Part shown: one piece after another, positions 43,967 through 52,660 of the stretch | Position numbering within the stretch: the first letter of the stretch is position 1 | Layout: each line of letters begins with the position of its first letter | Assembly (NCBI GenBank): GCA_040753795.1 | Contig: JBFMDX010000011.1 | Coordinates: 62,001-126,000 of the forward strand | Reading direction: 5' to 3' | Length of the DNA: 64,000 nucleotides | DNA from: Thermodesulfobacteriota bacterium | Lineage (GTDB): Bacteria; Desulfobacterota; Desulfobacteria; Desulfobacterales; Desulfosudaceae | The notes under the pieces: model-generated | The model's database searches: none | What the model saw: only the letters and a program-made list of their open reading frames with translations | What the model was told of the DNA's origin: nothing | Position numbers and translations under genes: made by a program

Positions 43967-44962
43967 TCACGCCCTCGGCGTGACGTCCTCCTCCCGGCTC
44001 AGCAGAAACACCTGGTAGTCGTGCAGCAGTCGTTTCCCTTCCTCCTGAGTGGAAAGCTGTTTGATGGATTCGCGGAAACGGGAACTGCCCGGCAGCCCTT
44101 TGACGAACCAGCCCAGGTGGCTGCGCATCATGCGGCAGGCCGTGGGCTCGCCGTAATGGGACACGGCCGCCGACAGGTAGCGCCCCATGACCGCGAACCG
44201 GTCGGCAATGGAAACCGGGGGAGCGGCCTGTCCCGCCAGGCCGGCCAGAATCTCCGAAAAGATCCAGGGATTGCCGACGGCGGCCCGGCCGATCATGACG
44301 GCGTCGCAGCCGGTTTCATCCATCATGGCCCGGGCGTCGGCGGCACTTTTGATGTCGCCGTTGCCGATGACCGGAATCGAAGACTGCTTCTTGAGTTCGG
44401 CAATCAGCCGCCAGTCGGCTTTCCCGGTAAACCCCTGGCGGGCCGTGCGCGGATGCAGGGCGATGGCGTCGACGCCGCATCGTTGCGCGATATCGAGCAG
44501 CGTGAAAGCGTCCTTGCCGGACGCATCCCAGCCGCTCCGGATTTTAATGGTCAGGGGGATAGCTACCGCCTCCCGGACCGCCCGGATGATGGCTTCGGCC
44601 TGTGGCGGGGATTTCATCAGGGCCGATCCGGCGCCGCTTTTTAAAATTTTTTTAACGGAACACCCGAAATTGATGTCGATAATGCCGGCGCCGGATGCCG
44701 CCACTTCTTGGGCCGCACGGGCCATGATAGTTGGATCGGCCCCGAAGATCTGAATCGCCAGCGGCTTTTCCGCCGGGTCGCTTAGCAGCATGCGCCGGGT
44801 CTTTCCGGAGTTGTAGACCAGGCCATTGGCGCTGATCATTTCCGAATAAACCAGGGCACAGCCTTGCTCCCTGGCCAGCAGCCGGAACGGCAGGTCGGTG
44901 ATGCCGGCCAGGGGCGCCAGAATCAGGGGATTGGCAAGCACAATGGGACCGATCCGCATCAT
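43967..44962 (-). CDS. dus: tRNA-dihydrouridine synthase, DusB-like
   Basis: A 331-residue FMN enzyme that reduces uridine to dihydrouridine in tRNA. The TIM-barrel start LILAPLAGITDLPFRLLAR and SEMISANGL, the catalytic cysteine in DINFGCSVKKILKSGAG, the FMN phosphate region AIALHPRTARQGFTGKADW and GNGDIKSAADARAMMDETG all match Dus. The start is placed at the ATG that overlaps the upstream stop codon (ATGATG, 44962); the in-frame extension to 45082 is shadow. It is the last gene of a three-gene operon with a DUF1848 protein. Confidence 0.92.
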   Translation of the reverse strand: MMRIGPIVLANPLILAPLAGITDLPFRLLAREQGCALVYSEMISANGLVYNSGKTRRMLLSDPAEKPLAIQIFGADPTIMARAAQEVAASGAGIIDINFGCSVKKILKSGAGSALMKSPPQAEAIIRAVREAVAIPLTIKIRSGWDASGKDAFTLLDIAQRCGVDAIALHPRTARQGFTGKADWRLIAELKKQSSIPVIGNGDIKSAADARAMMDETGCDAVMIGRAAVGNPWIFSEILAGLAGQAAPPVSIADRFAVMGRYLSAAVSHYGEPTACRMMRSHLGWFVKGLPGSSRFRESIKQLSTQEEGKRLLHDYQVFLLSREEDVTPRA

Positions 44963-45861
44963 CCCTCCCCCGGCCCGCCCTGACGCCCCGCCGCCGCGGG
45001 GTTGGCGTAACAGAAAAGGCAGTTGTGAAAACAGGGTTGCTCCCGGTAGCCCCCGATATCCATGGACAGGGTACAGCCGCATCCGGCCGCCCGCCGCTGG
45101 CCCGGGTCCCTGCCCAGGGGCACCGCCCCGCCGTCAAGTTCCATGAACAGATTGCCCGGAACGCAGGAACTCGGCCTCACGGTCGACTCCGGCGGCAGGG
45201 CAGCCATGAGCTCCTTCTCACAGCAGGTGGACAGCGCGATTCGTCTGGATGCGAGGATGGATTCCATCCGGCAGATCACCTCCAGCCGCTTTGCCAGGCC
45301 GGGATCGATAAAGGCAAACCCGGGAACGGCGGCGGCGCGCCGTTCGATCTTCCGGTAAAAATCCATGAAACTGGTTATGCAGGCGGTAACGCCGGCGCCG
45401 GCTGCGGCATCGGCGATTCTTTCCAGATCGCCCAGGTTGTCTCTCGCTTTCGATCCGCCGAGCGAATAAAAACAGACCGGATCAAACCGCCAGACAATCC
45501 GCCTTGGCCCGAACCGCTTGGCCAAAGCCGACAGCTGAGCTGTCCGGCGGTCAAGGGGCGGCAGCCCCGGCTCCAGCAACCGGTCTTCGGAATTGACCGT
45601 GAAATTGAAAAACAGATGATATCCCGCGGCGGTCAGTTGTTCGCCGTACCCGTTGTCGAGAAACGGCTGGAAATTTTTGGACCAGAAGACAATGGTGTGG
45701 ACCCGATCGACCCCGGCCGGCACCCGCCGCATATTTCCGTTATAGGGGTTGACGACCTCAAAATGTCCGGCGGCCAGGCGGGCCATGAACCAGTCCATGT
45801 AAAAAGCGGGGATGTCTGTTCGTCGGGAGGCGGAAATAACGATCTTTTCCGATGGCGTCAT
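44959..45861 (-). CDS. DUF1848 family protein, probable Fe-S / radical-SAM-like
   Basis: A 300-residue DUF1848 protein. The family start VISASRRTDIPAFYMDWFM is followed by GHFEVVNPYNGNMRRV and VHTIVFWSKNFQPFL. The C-terminal half carries clustered cysteines: CGCTLSMDIGGY and CFHNCLFCYANP, the last resembling a CxxxCxxC iron-sulfur site located unusually at the C-terminus. The biochemical role of the family is not established. The TGA overlaps the dus start (ATGA), and an unknown small gene ends eight bases upstream of the ATG, so the three are cotranscribed. Confidence 0.88.
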   Translation of the reverse strand: MTPSEKIVISASRRTDIPAFYMDWFMARLAAGHFEVVNPYNGNMRRVPAGVDRVHTIVFWSKNFQPFLDNGYGEQLTAAGYHLFFNFTVNSEDRLLEPGLPPLDRRTAQLSALAKRFGPRRIVWRFDPVCFYSLGGSKARDNLGDLERIADAAAGAGVTACITSFMDFYRKIERRAAAVPGFAFIDPGLAKRLEVICRMESILASRRIALSTCCEKELMAALPPESTVRPSSCVPGNLFMELDGGAVPLGRDPGQRRAAGCGCTLSMDIGGYREQPCFHNCLFCYANPAAAGRQGGPGEG

Positions 45862-45869
45862 GACGGGAA

Positions 45870-46214
45870 TCAGCTCTCGGGCAAACCCGGAAAGGGGATG
45901 ACGCGGGCCTCTCCGCCGGTCTCTTTTCCGGAGGCACCGGAGCGGGAATCGGCTCCGGCCCTGTCATCCGCGTCGGCGTCCGGCGGGCAGACCACTTTCT
46001 CCAGCCGCATGGTTTTTCCGTCCATGGTGAACTCCGCGCCGTCGATATAGGCTTCTTTTAGCAGCCAGTACACCGTATGCAGAGGGATCCCCAGGATCAG
46101 CAATTTGACCAGGTACCAGCCTTTCTTGTGATCAGGGGTAATGGACTCGACCCGGGCAAACACCATGGGTTTGTTTTCAAAGTAAATCAGGACAACGTCA
46201 TTTTCCACTGTCAT
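45870..46214 (-). CDS. uncharacterised protein upstream of DUF1848
   Basis: A 114-residue protein. The ATG at 46214 is chosen because AAGGGG lies nine bases upstream; the longer frame to 46505 runs over the promoter and start of the divergent gene. The first 75 residues form a compact predicted beta domain (VVLIYFENKPMVFARVESI, then GWYLVKLLILGIPLHTVYW), and the last 30 are acidic, Asp/Gly-rich and probably disordered. No family is assigned. It is the first gene of the DUF1848-dus operon. Confidence 0.65.
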   Translation of the reverse strand: MTVENDVVLIYFENKPMVFARVESITPDHKKGWYLVKLLILGIPLHTVYWLLKEAYIDGAEFTMDGKTMRLEKVVCPPDADADDRAGADSRSGASGKETGGEARVIPFPGLPES

Positions 46215-46322
46215 CGGCATTAACCCCTTAATGGTCTGTTTTATCGGATCATTGCTGGCGACCGTTATATGACGACCGGAGCCGGGTGTCAACACGCGGG
46301 CCCAGGGCTCTTTTTTAAACCA

Positions 46323-46352
46323 TTGACAGCCCAGGCACGCCCTGTTTACATA
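46323..46352 (+). promoter_or_regulatory. candidate promoter of the 3D-domain lipoprotein
   Basis: Perfect TTGACA (46323-46328), an 18-nt spacer and TACATA (46347-46352) lie about 30 nt before the ATG at 46381, in a divergent intergenic region. Confidence 0.5.
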
Positions 46353-46380
46353 TGAATAAAGCGCCGAAGAGGACAAAGCC

Positions 46381-46950
46381 ATGACCCGCGATTCCGTTTC
46401 CAGATTTTTAGCCGCGCCGTCACGATTCGGATGGCTGTGCCTGTTCTGCTTCATCACCAGCGCCATCCTCCAGGGGTGCGGCCCCTCGGTGGTCGTGCGC
46501 CGCATGGAGACAACCGGTTACTGCGGCTGCGGCCAGTGCTGCGGGTGGGAACGGGGAAGCTGGAAGTTTCTCAAGCTCAATTTCTGGAACAGATACATCA
46601 GCACCGGCAAGTACAAGGGGGAGCCCTACAGCGGACGGACCGCCAGCGGGACCAAACCCCACCAGCCCCGGCACGGCCTTTTCACGGTCAACACCATCAC
46701 CCATCCCTGGATGCTCCCCTTCCGGCTGGTTTTCCCCTGGCTGTGGTTCTCCCGCGACGGTACCCTGGCCGCGGACACCCGCTATTATCCTTTTGGCACC
46801 CGCATGTACATAAACCAGTACGGATACGGGGTGGTGGAAGATCGCGGCAGCGCCATCAACGGGCCCGACCGCCTTGATCTGTTTTTCAATTCCCATTCCA
46901 AGGCGCTGGACTGGGGAAGGCAGCGGACGGACGTGCGTATATACAGGTAG
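46381..46950 (+). CDS. 3D-domain lipoprotein (MltA/YuiC-like)
   Basis: A 189-residue lipoprotein: signal peptide with ITSAILQGC (Cys about 35). The mature part starts METTGYCGCGQCCGWERG, the typical entry of bacterial 3D domains, and ends YGVVEDRGSAINGPDRLDLFF, which includes the conserved aspartates of the double-psi barrel active site shared with MltA and YuiC lytic transglycosylases. Peptidoglycan or glycan cleavage at the outer membrane is the usual role; a cysteine-rich N-terminal patch may form disulfides. It lies just upstream of ahbB on the same strand. Confidence 0.85.
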   Translation: MTRDSVSRFLAAPSRFGWLCLFCFITSAILQGCGPSVVVRRMETTGYCGCGQCCGWERGSWKFLKLNFWNRYISTGKYKGEPYSGRTASGTKPHQPRHGLFTVNTITHPWMLPFRLVFPWLWFSRDGTLAADTRYYPFGTRMYINQYGYGVVEDRGSAINGPDRLDLFFNSHSKALDWGRQRTDVRIYR

Positions 46951-46961
46951 CCTGAAAACCC

Positions 46962-46991
46962 TTGACAATGAATATGGCGCGAATTTATATC
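46962..46991 (+). promoter_or_regulatory. promoter placing the ahbB transcript start at its ATG
   Basis: Perfect TTGACA (46962-46967), an 18-nt spacer and TATATC (46986-46991). The -10 box ends only four bases before the ATG at 46996, so a transcript from here would be leaderless. No ribosome site is visible. Confidence 0.5.
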
Positions 46992-46995
46992 GGGT

Positions 46996-47475
46996 ATGCT
47001 TTCCGAATTTGAAAAAAAAGTCATCGCCGCCATCCAGGGAGACATCCCGGTCACGGCACGTCCCTACCGTGACATCGCCGGCCTCATCGGTGTTCCCGAA
47101 GACAAACTGATAGCAGCGCTCCGGGATCTCTGCCGCCGTGGCATTATCCGCCGTTTCGGCGCCACCCTCCGTCACCAGAAATCCGGCCTCACCGCCAACG
47201 CCATGGTGGCCTGGCAGGTGGACGAAGCCGTCGTCGATCGTGCCGGCGAAACGCTGGCCGGGTTTGCCGCTGTTTCCCACTGTTACCGGCGCAATCCCGC
47301 CCCCGGCTGGCCATACAATCTGTATACCATGGTTCACGCCCGCAACGAACAGGAATGCCTGGGCATCACCCGTCAGATGGCCGCTCTCGCGGGCATCGAG
47401 ACCTACAAGGTACTGTTCAGTCAAAAAGAGCTCAAGAAGACGTCCATGCAGTATTTTGACGATGAAAACGATTGA
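46996..47475 (+). CDS. ahbB: siroheme decarboxylase subunit (AhbB type, Lrp/AsnC-like)
   Basis: A 159-residue AhbA/AhbB/NirDL-family protein. An N-terminal winged helix (ARPYRDIAGLIGVPEDKLIAAL and GIIRRFGATLRHQKSG in pieces) precedes an AsnC-type domain with ANAMVAWQV, VSHCYRRN and WPYNLYTMVHA, the last being the characteristic active-site and haem-binding region. Family members decarboxylate siroheme to 12,18-didecarboxysiroheme in the alternative haem pathway of sulfate reducers and archaea. The usual partner ahbA is not adjacent. The start overlaps a promoter, implying a leaderless mRNA. It is coupled to a radical SAM gene. Confidence 0.85.
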   Translation: MLSEFEKKVIAAIQGDIPVTARPYRDIAGLIGVPEDKLIAALRDLCRRGIIRRFGATLRHQKSGLTANAMVAWQVDEAVVDRAGETLAGFAAVSHCYRRNPAPGWPYNLYTMVHARNEQECLGITRQMAALAGIETYKVLFSQKELKKTSMQYFDDEND

Positions 47476-48830
47476 AACAACCGCCCACCATTCTCTGCGT
47501 CAACCCCTGGATTCATGATTTTGCGGCCTATGATTTCTGGGCCCGGCCCCTGGGCCTGCTGTCCCTGGCCGCCATCCTGAAGGCCCACGGATGCCGGGTG
47601 TTTTACATCGACTGCACCGACCGTTTCCACCCCCGGGCCGACCCGCCGGCGGATCCGCCGGAACGCTTCGGACGGGGGCCTTATCGCAAAACCCGGATCC
47701 AAAAACCGTCCGCCCTGCGCCATATTCCCCGCCACTTCTCGCGTTACGGCATCGACCCGGAGTGGTTTCTGGATGATCTGCGCGGCCTGCCCCGGCCCGA
47801 CCTGGTCCTGGTGACATCCATCATGACCTACTGGTACACGGGTGCGCACGAAACCATCGGCCTGATCAAACAGGTCTTCCCCGGGGTCCCGGTCGTCCTG
47901 GGCGGCCTTTACGCCCAACTGTGCGAGGCGCATGCCCGCGCCACCAGTCCGGCCGACGCCGTCGCCCCTGATGTTTCCGATCTCGGTGTCCTTAAGCTGG
48001 TCGAAGAGCACACCGGCACCGCCCTGCCCCCGCGTTTTGACCCGGCCGATCCGGATGACCGTCCTTTCCCCGCCCTTGAGCTCCAAAGCGCCGTCCCTTT
48101 CGTTCCGCTGCAAACGACCGTCGGCTGCCCTTTTAGCTGTCCCTACTGTGCCTCGCGTTTTCTCCATCCGACCATGAGCCGCCGGAGCCCGTCCGCCGTC
48201 GTCCGGGAAATTGAGCTCCGATACCGGACATCCGGCATGCGCGATTTTGTGTTTTATGATGACGCCTTCCTGGTCAATGCCGAGGCCCATGCCGTCCCCA
48301 TGCTGGAAGAACTGATCGGCAGAGGGCTGCCCCTGCGGTTTCACACCCCCAACGCCCTGCATGTGAGGGAAATAAACACCAGGACAGCCTCGCTCATGCG
48401 CCGGGCCGGATTTGAAACCATCCGCCTGGGGCTTGAAACCGCCGACTTTGAAAACCGGAAAACGTTCGACGCCAAAGTGACCGGGGAGGAATTTGCGCGG
48501 GCCGTGGTCTGCCTGAAGGAAGCCGGTTTCTCCGAACGGCAGATCGGCGCCTACCTGCTGGTCGGCCTGCCCGGTCAATCTTTAGAATCCATGCTGAACT
48601 CGATAGCGATCGTGACCGCCGCCGGCATCACCCCCATTCCGACTTATTACACCCCCATTCCGCACACGGCCCTGTGGACGGCGGCGGCGGCCGATTCTCC
48701 GTTCGACCTGGAGGCCGAGCCCCTGCTGACCAACAACGCCGTCATGCCCTGCCTCCCCGGCGGTTTTTCCTGGGATGTGATTACCCGCCTGCGGTCCGCC
48801 GGCCGGAAAAACGTTGACACCCGGGGATGA
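47472..48830 (+). CDS. B12-binding-like radical SAM protein
   Basis: A 452-residue protein starting at a TTG that overlaps the ahbB stop (TTGA). The N-terminal 150 residues resemble a B12-binding Rossmann domain without the DXHXXG histidine motif (VNPWIHDFAAYDFWARPLG). The radical SAM cluster site is TVGCPFSCPYCASRF (CxxxCxxC, about 217-231), followed by the GGE-like FYDDAFLVN and an LGLETADFENR strand. It is not AhbC or AhbD by length or sequence. Coupling to ahbB suggests a tetrapyrrole or haem-related role, but many such radical SAM proteins act elsewhere. Confidence 0.83.
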   Translation: MKQPPTILCVNPWIHDFAAYDFWARPLGLLSLAAILKAHGCRVFYIDCTDRFHPRADPPADPPERFGRGPYRKTRIQKPSALRHIPRHFSRYGIDPEWFLDDLRGLPRPDLVLVTSIMTYWYTGAHETIGLIKQVFPGVPVVLGGLYAQLCEAHARATSPADAVAPDVSDLGVLKLVEEHTGTALPPRFDPADPDDRPFPALELQSAVPFVPLQTTVGCPFSCPYCASRFLHPTMSRRSPSAVVREIELRYRTSGMRDFVFYDDAFLVNAEAHAVPMLEELIGRGLPLRFHTPNALHVREINTRTASLMRRAGFETIRLGLETADFENRKTFDAKVTGEEFARAVVCLKEAGFSERQIGAYLLVGLPGQSLESMLNSIAIVTAAGITPIPTYYTPIPHTALWTAAAADSPFDLEAEPLLTNNAVMPCLPGGFSWDVITRLRSAGRKNVDTRG

Positions 48831-48984
48831 TCCTGTTATACACAAACACCATAAAAAACAGGTTTTTATCATTATTCCAGGCAGCGCTAAAAGCCGCCTC
48901 TGAAAGTCAGGATTGTCGGCGATGTTGATCTTAACAGCTCCCAGGTTTTTTGCCGGGGAGCTGTCTTGTTAATGGCGTGAACGC

Positions 48985-50418
48985 ATGGTCCGGAAACCCA
49001 GAAAAAGAATATGTCTCCCGTCACGATTCCATGGTCCGTGGGGAGTGCCGCTGCTGCCCCTTTTGTTTCTGTCATGCCTCCTGTTGTGGCCGGCCGTTGG
49101 CCGGAGCGCCGCGCCCTGGGACCTGGAAAAACTCATCAACCGGGCTCTGGAAGCCAACTGGGACATGATCAGTGCCCAGGAAAACGTTCAGAAAGCCGGG
49201 CTCAACCTGCAGTCCGCGGAGGCCGCCTTCGAGCTTAAAATATATCCCGGCGCCAGCTTCGGGCTTTCCGGAGGGGACGGGACATCCACGGACACGAATC
49301 TCGGAATGGCCGTCAGCCTGGAAAAAAAGATGTCCTTCGGCACCACCATCGGTGTTGAGCCTTCCGTTATCAGAGAAGAAGGCGACTACCGGAACCGGAC
49401 CAACATCCGCATTGTTCAGCCCCTCCTGCGCGGTGTCGGCAGCGATTACACCATGTCCGGGGTTTACAGCGCCCGGTTCAGTGAACGGGCGGCCATCCGC
49501 AGCCGATATCAGCGGGAAGTTCTGACCGTCATCGGCGCCGTGACCAACGGGTACAATGTCATCCGCCAGCGGGAGACCCTGCGCCTGCGGGAGGAGTCGT
49601 TTCAGCGACTTAAAAAGATGGAGGAGGCCACGGCCATCAAGGAGCGCATGGGCCTGGTGACCCCCATGGATCTGTACCGCGTAAGAATTCAGCTCAACCA
49701 GGCCGAGGAAGAGTTGATCTCGAGCCAGGAGAGTTATGTGGATGCCCTGGATTCCATAAAAATATTTCTGGCCATGCCCCTGAACGAGGAGGTGGATGTT
49801 TCCCTGCCGCTGACCTTCGACCGGATCTATCCGAAAGAACAGGAGATGATCCAGACCGCCCTGGCCAACCGGGTGGAACTGGATCAGGTTCATGACGAAC
49901 TGGCCGAGGCCAGGCGCTTGTCGGACAGATCGAAAAAAGACATCCTGCCCGATCTGGATATCGGCCTTTCGGTCAATTTCGACGGCGACCCTTCGGCCCG
50001 TTTTCCGGGGTCGTCGCCGGACCAGACCACCTGGGGCCTCAGTCTGGGGTCGACCACGGACCTGATGAGAACCTCCGAAAAAGCCATATATGAAGGAAGC
50101 CTGATCGATGTCCAGCAGTCCTCCCGGAGACAGATCATCGTCAGGGATAATGTTGTCGCCGAGGTCAAGCGCGAACTGCGGAACCTGGAACGTCAGGACA
50201 AGGCCATCACCAACCAGGAGGACCAGATCAACCAGGCCCGGGGGCAGCTGGAACTGGCCCGGATCAAGTTCCAGCACGGCATGACCGACAACTTTGATCT
50301 CATTGACGCCGAAATATCGCTGCGGCGTTCCGAAACCCGGCTGGTATCGGCGGTGATCGATTATATTGTCGGCCAGTACCGTTTGCGCCAGGCCATCGGT
50401 ACGCTGATACAGCGGTAA
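48985..50418 (+). CDS. TolC family outer membrane protein
   Basis: A 477-residue TolC-like protein with a signal peptide (basic n-region MVRKPRKR, hydrophobic 22-38, cleavage near GRSA). Two OEP repeats are present, with long coiled helices such as KKMEEATAIKERMGLVTPMDLY and ELARIKFQHGMTDNFDLIDAE; YxVGQYRLRQAIGTL ends the protein. It is the first gene of an operon with a MacA-like adaptor and a split MacB-like ABC transporter, and would form the outer membrane duct of that exporter. The 154 nt upstream of it hold no gene. Confidence 0.88.
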   Translation: MVRKPRKRICLPSRFHGPWGVPLLPLLFLSCLLLWPAVGRSAAPWDLEKLINRALEANWDMISAQENVQKAGLNLQSAEAAFELKIYPGASFGLSGGDGTSTDTNLGMAVSLEKKMSFGTTIGVEPSVIREEGDYRNRTNIRIVQPLLRGVGSDYTMSGVYSARFSERAAIRSRYQREVLTVIGAVTNGYNVIRQRETLRLREESFQRLKKMEEATAIKERMGLVTPMDLYRVRIQLNQAEEELISSQESYVDALDSIKIFLAMPLNEEVDVSLPLTFDRIYPKEQEMIQTALANRVELDQVHDELAEARRLSDRSKKDILPDLDIGLSVNFDGDPSARFPGSSPDQTTWGLSLGSTTDLMRTSEKAIYEGSLIDVQQSSRRQIIVRDNVVAEVKRELRNLERQDKAITNQEDQINQARGQLELARIKFQHGMTDNFDLIDAEISLRRSETRLVSAVIDYIVGQYRLRQAIGTLIQR

Positions 50419-50444
50419 ATATAACAAAAACCGGAAAACCAACC

Positions 50445-51908
50445 ATGACCATGAAAAAAACCGGCTTGGGCACCCTCATTCTGATCACCGCGGCGGTGCT
50501 CTTTCTGCTGCTTGTACGGCAGATCTTTTTCTCCGGAAGCGAATATACGGGCGATATCCTCACCGCCAGAGTCATCAAAACCGGCCTGACGGTGGAAGTC
50601 CTCTGCGTGGGCGAACTGGACGCGGCCGAATCGGTCGTCCTGAGTTCATCGGTCCGCGGCGACCGCGGCAAAATCATCGAGCTGGTGGAGGACGGCAAAC
50701 AGGTGGAGGCCGGCGAAGCGCTGGTCCGCCTGGATCCCACCGCTTTTCAGGAGGAGGTTCTGAAGCTCGAGTCCAAAACAACCGAATTAAAATCCCTGGT
50801 CGAAGCCCAGCGGCAGATGCTGGAATGGGAAAAAAACCAGGCCGAGCGGGAAGTCAACCGGGCCGAAAGCGATCTGCATGTCGCCCGTCTGGAGCTGCGC
50901 CGGCTGGAACAGGGCGAAGGGCCGAAAGAACTGGCGCGACTTGAGATCGAAGCCCGCAAAGCCAGGGAAGAACTCGACAAGAAACAGGGCTATCTGACGT
51001 CACTGGAGGAACTGGTACGGAAGGGATATTCCAGCGCTACCGAAGAGGCCCAGATCAAAAGTCAGGTTGAGGAAACGAAACAAGCTTATGAGATGGTCAA
51101 CATGCAGTTGACCAGTTACCGGGACCATCTGCTGCCGGTTCAGGTCGAAAAAGCCAAAGCCGCCATCACGGCGGCGGAAGTCGCCCTGGAGCAGACCAGA
51201 AAAGGGGGCGGATACAAAGTCGGACAGGCGGCGGCCGCTTTAACCAAGGCCGAGCAGGAACTGGTCTCGGCCCAGCAGAACCTGGCCAGAGCCGGAGAAG
51301 AGCTCAACGCCACCGTCATCCGGGCGCCGGGACCCGGCATGGTCGTCCTGGCCGAACAGAACCGGGGCAACACCTTTCGCAAGCCCCGGGTCGGCGATCA
51401 GGTATGGCAGAGCCAGCCCATTGTCTACCTCCCGGACATTTCCAGAATGATCATCGAAACCCGGGTCCGCGAGGTCGACCTGCATAAAATTGATATCGGC
51501 AAGCCGGTAACGGCCAGAGTGGATGCCTACCCCGGACTTTTGCTCAAGGGCCGGGTGGAGTCCATCGGCATCCTGGCGGACCGGGGCCGTGAAGACCAGA
51601 AGCGGGGACGGCACTTCCGCGTGACCATCCGCCTTACCGAATCCAACCCCCGCCTCCGGCCGGGAATGACGGCCCGGGTCAACATCCTCTGCGACCAGGT
51701 ATCCGACGCGCTGGCGATACCCGTCTTTACCGTGTTCCGGGAGGGAGGAGAGACATTCGTGTATGTCGCCCGGGGATCAGTTTTTGAAAAACGGGCTGTA
51801 ACCACAGGCGCCCAGAATGAAGACCTGGTTGAAATCACCGCCGGCTTGAAAAAGGGGGAACGGGTGGCGTTGAGCCGGCCGGAAGCCTTTCAGGTTCGCA
51901 ACCCCTGA
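50445..51908 (+). CDS. HlyD/MacA-family periplasmic adaptor
   Basis: A 487-residue membrane fusion protein anchored by an N-terminal helix (about residues 7-26). It has a first lipoyl half (IIELVEDGKQVEAGEALVRLD), a long coiled-coil hairpin (about 100-280, rich in Glu, Lys and Gln), the second lipoyl half (NATVIRAPGPGMVVLA), and beta-barrel segments with RPGMTARVNI. The coiled coil is longer than in RND adaptors, suited to a TolC partner. It follows the TolC gene by 26 nt and precedes the ABC genes. Confidence 0.9.
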   Translation: MTMKKTGLGTLILITAAVLFLLLVRQIFFSGSEYTGDILTARVIKTGLTVEVLCVGELDAAESVVLSSSVRGDRGKIIELVEDGKQVEAGEALVRLDPTAFQEEVLKLESKTTELKSLVEAQRQMLEWEKNQAEREVNRAESDLHVARLELRRLEQGEGPKELARLEIEARKAREELDKKQGYLTSLEELVRKGYSSATEEAQIKSQVEETKQAYEMVNMQLTSYRDHLLPVQVEKAKAAITAAEVALEQTRKGGGYKVGQAAAALTKAEQELVSAQQNLARAGEELNATVIRAPGPGMVVLAEQNRGNTFRKPRVGDQVWQSQPIVYLPDISRMIIETRVREVDLHKIDIGKPVTARVDAYPGLLLKGRVESIGILADRGREDQKRGRHFRVTIRLTESNPRLRPGMTARVNILCDQVSDALAIPVFTVFREGGETFVYVARGSVFEKRAVTTGAQNEDLVEITAGLKKGERVALSRPEAFQVRNP

Positions 51909-51946
51909 TCCGTTCCGGGACCGACCAGACACCTGCCGGCAACAAT

Positions 51947-52660
51947 ATGTCCGGGAAAACTGCGGGTAACCTTATGATCAATACCAGTGTCCCGCCGATC
52001 ATCGTGGGCCGGGAATTATGCAAAAGCTACCCTTCCGGCGATGACCGGGTCCATCCCCTGCGGGGAGTGGATATCACGCTGTATCCGGGCCAGTTTATCG
52101 CCATCATGGGCCCGTCCGGATCGGGCAAGTCGACCCTGCTGCATATCCTCGGGCTTCTGGAAAGGCCGGACGCCGGGTCATACTATCTCCAGGGCAACGA
52201 CGTTTCCTGCCTGGATGACAGGGAACTGTCCCGCCTGCGGGCCTCCGGGATCGGCTTTGTCTTTCAGGCTTACAACCTGATTGCCCAGTGTACCCTGGTG
52301 GAAAACGTCATCATGCCTTTCCTCTATTCCCCGAACCCGCCGGCCGATGCCCGTGATCTGGCCTTAAACGCCCTGGAAGAGGTGGGGCTGTCGGGCAGGA
52401 AAACGCACCGGCCGAACCAGCTTTCCGGCGGAGAAATGCAGCGGGCAGCTATTGCCAGAGCGCTGGTGATCAATCCGCTGGTGGTGCTGGCCGATGAACC
52501 TACCGGGAACCTGGACACGGAAAACGCCCGGGGAATATTAAAACTTTTCCGCAGGATGAATGAAAAGGGGACCGCCCTGATGGTGGTCACCCATGATGCC
52601 GACGTTGCCCGGGAGGCGGATCTCGTCCTGCACATCAAGGATGGTCGTTTCCATGAATAA
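51947..52660 (+). CDS. ABC transporter ATP-binding protein, MacB/LolD type
   Basis: A 237-residue ATPase: Walker A GPSGSGKST (about residues 56-64), signature LSGGEMQR and Walker B VVLADEPTGNLD, with a D-loop TENARG. Met10 (51974) is an alternative start; neither has a strong ribosome site. In MacB the ATPase and permease are fused; here they are separate genes overlapping by eight bases. With the upstream TolC and MacA-like genes it forms a tripartite exporter, possibly for a peptide, siderophore-like compound or lipoprotein. Confidence 0.92.
   Translation: MSGKTAGNLMINTSVPPIIVGRELCKSYPSGDDRVHPLRGVDITLYPGQFIAIMGPSGSGKSTLLHILGLLERPDAGSYYLQGNDVSCLDDRELSRLRASGIGFVFQAYNLIAQCTLVENVIMPFLYSPNPPADARDLALNALEEVGLSGRKTHRPNQLSGGEMQRAAIARALVINPLVVLADEPTGNLDTENARGILKLFRRMNEKGTALMVVTHDADVAREADLVLHIKDGRFHE

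Noticed and set aside
47500-47817. 105-codon frame opposite the radical SAM gene
   Set aside because: Low-complexity Gly/Arg-rich shadow.
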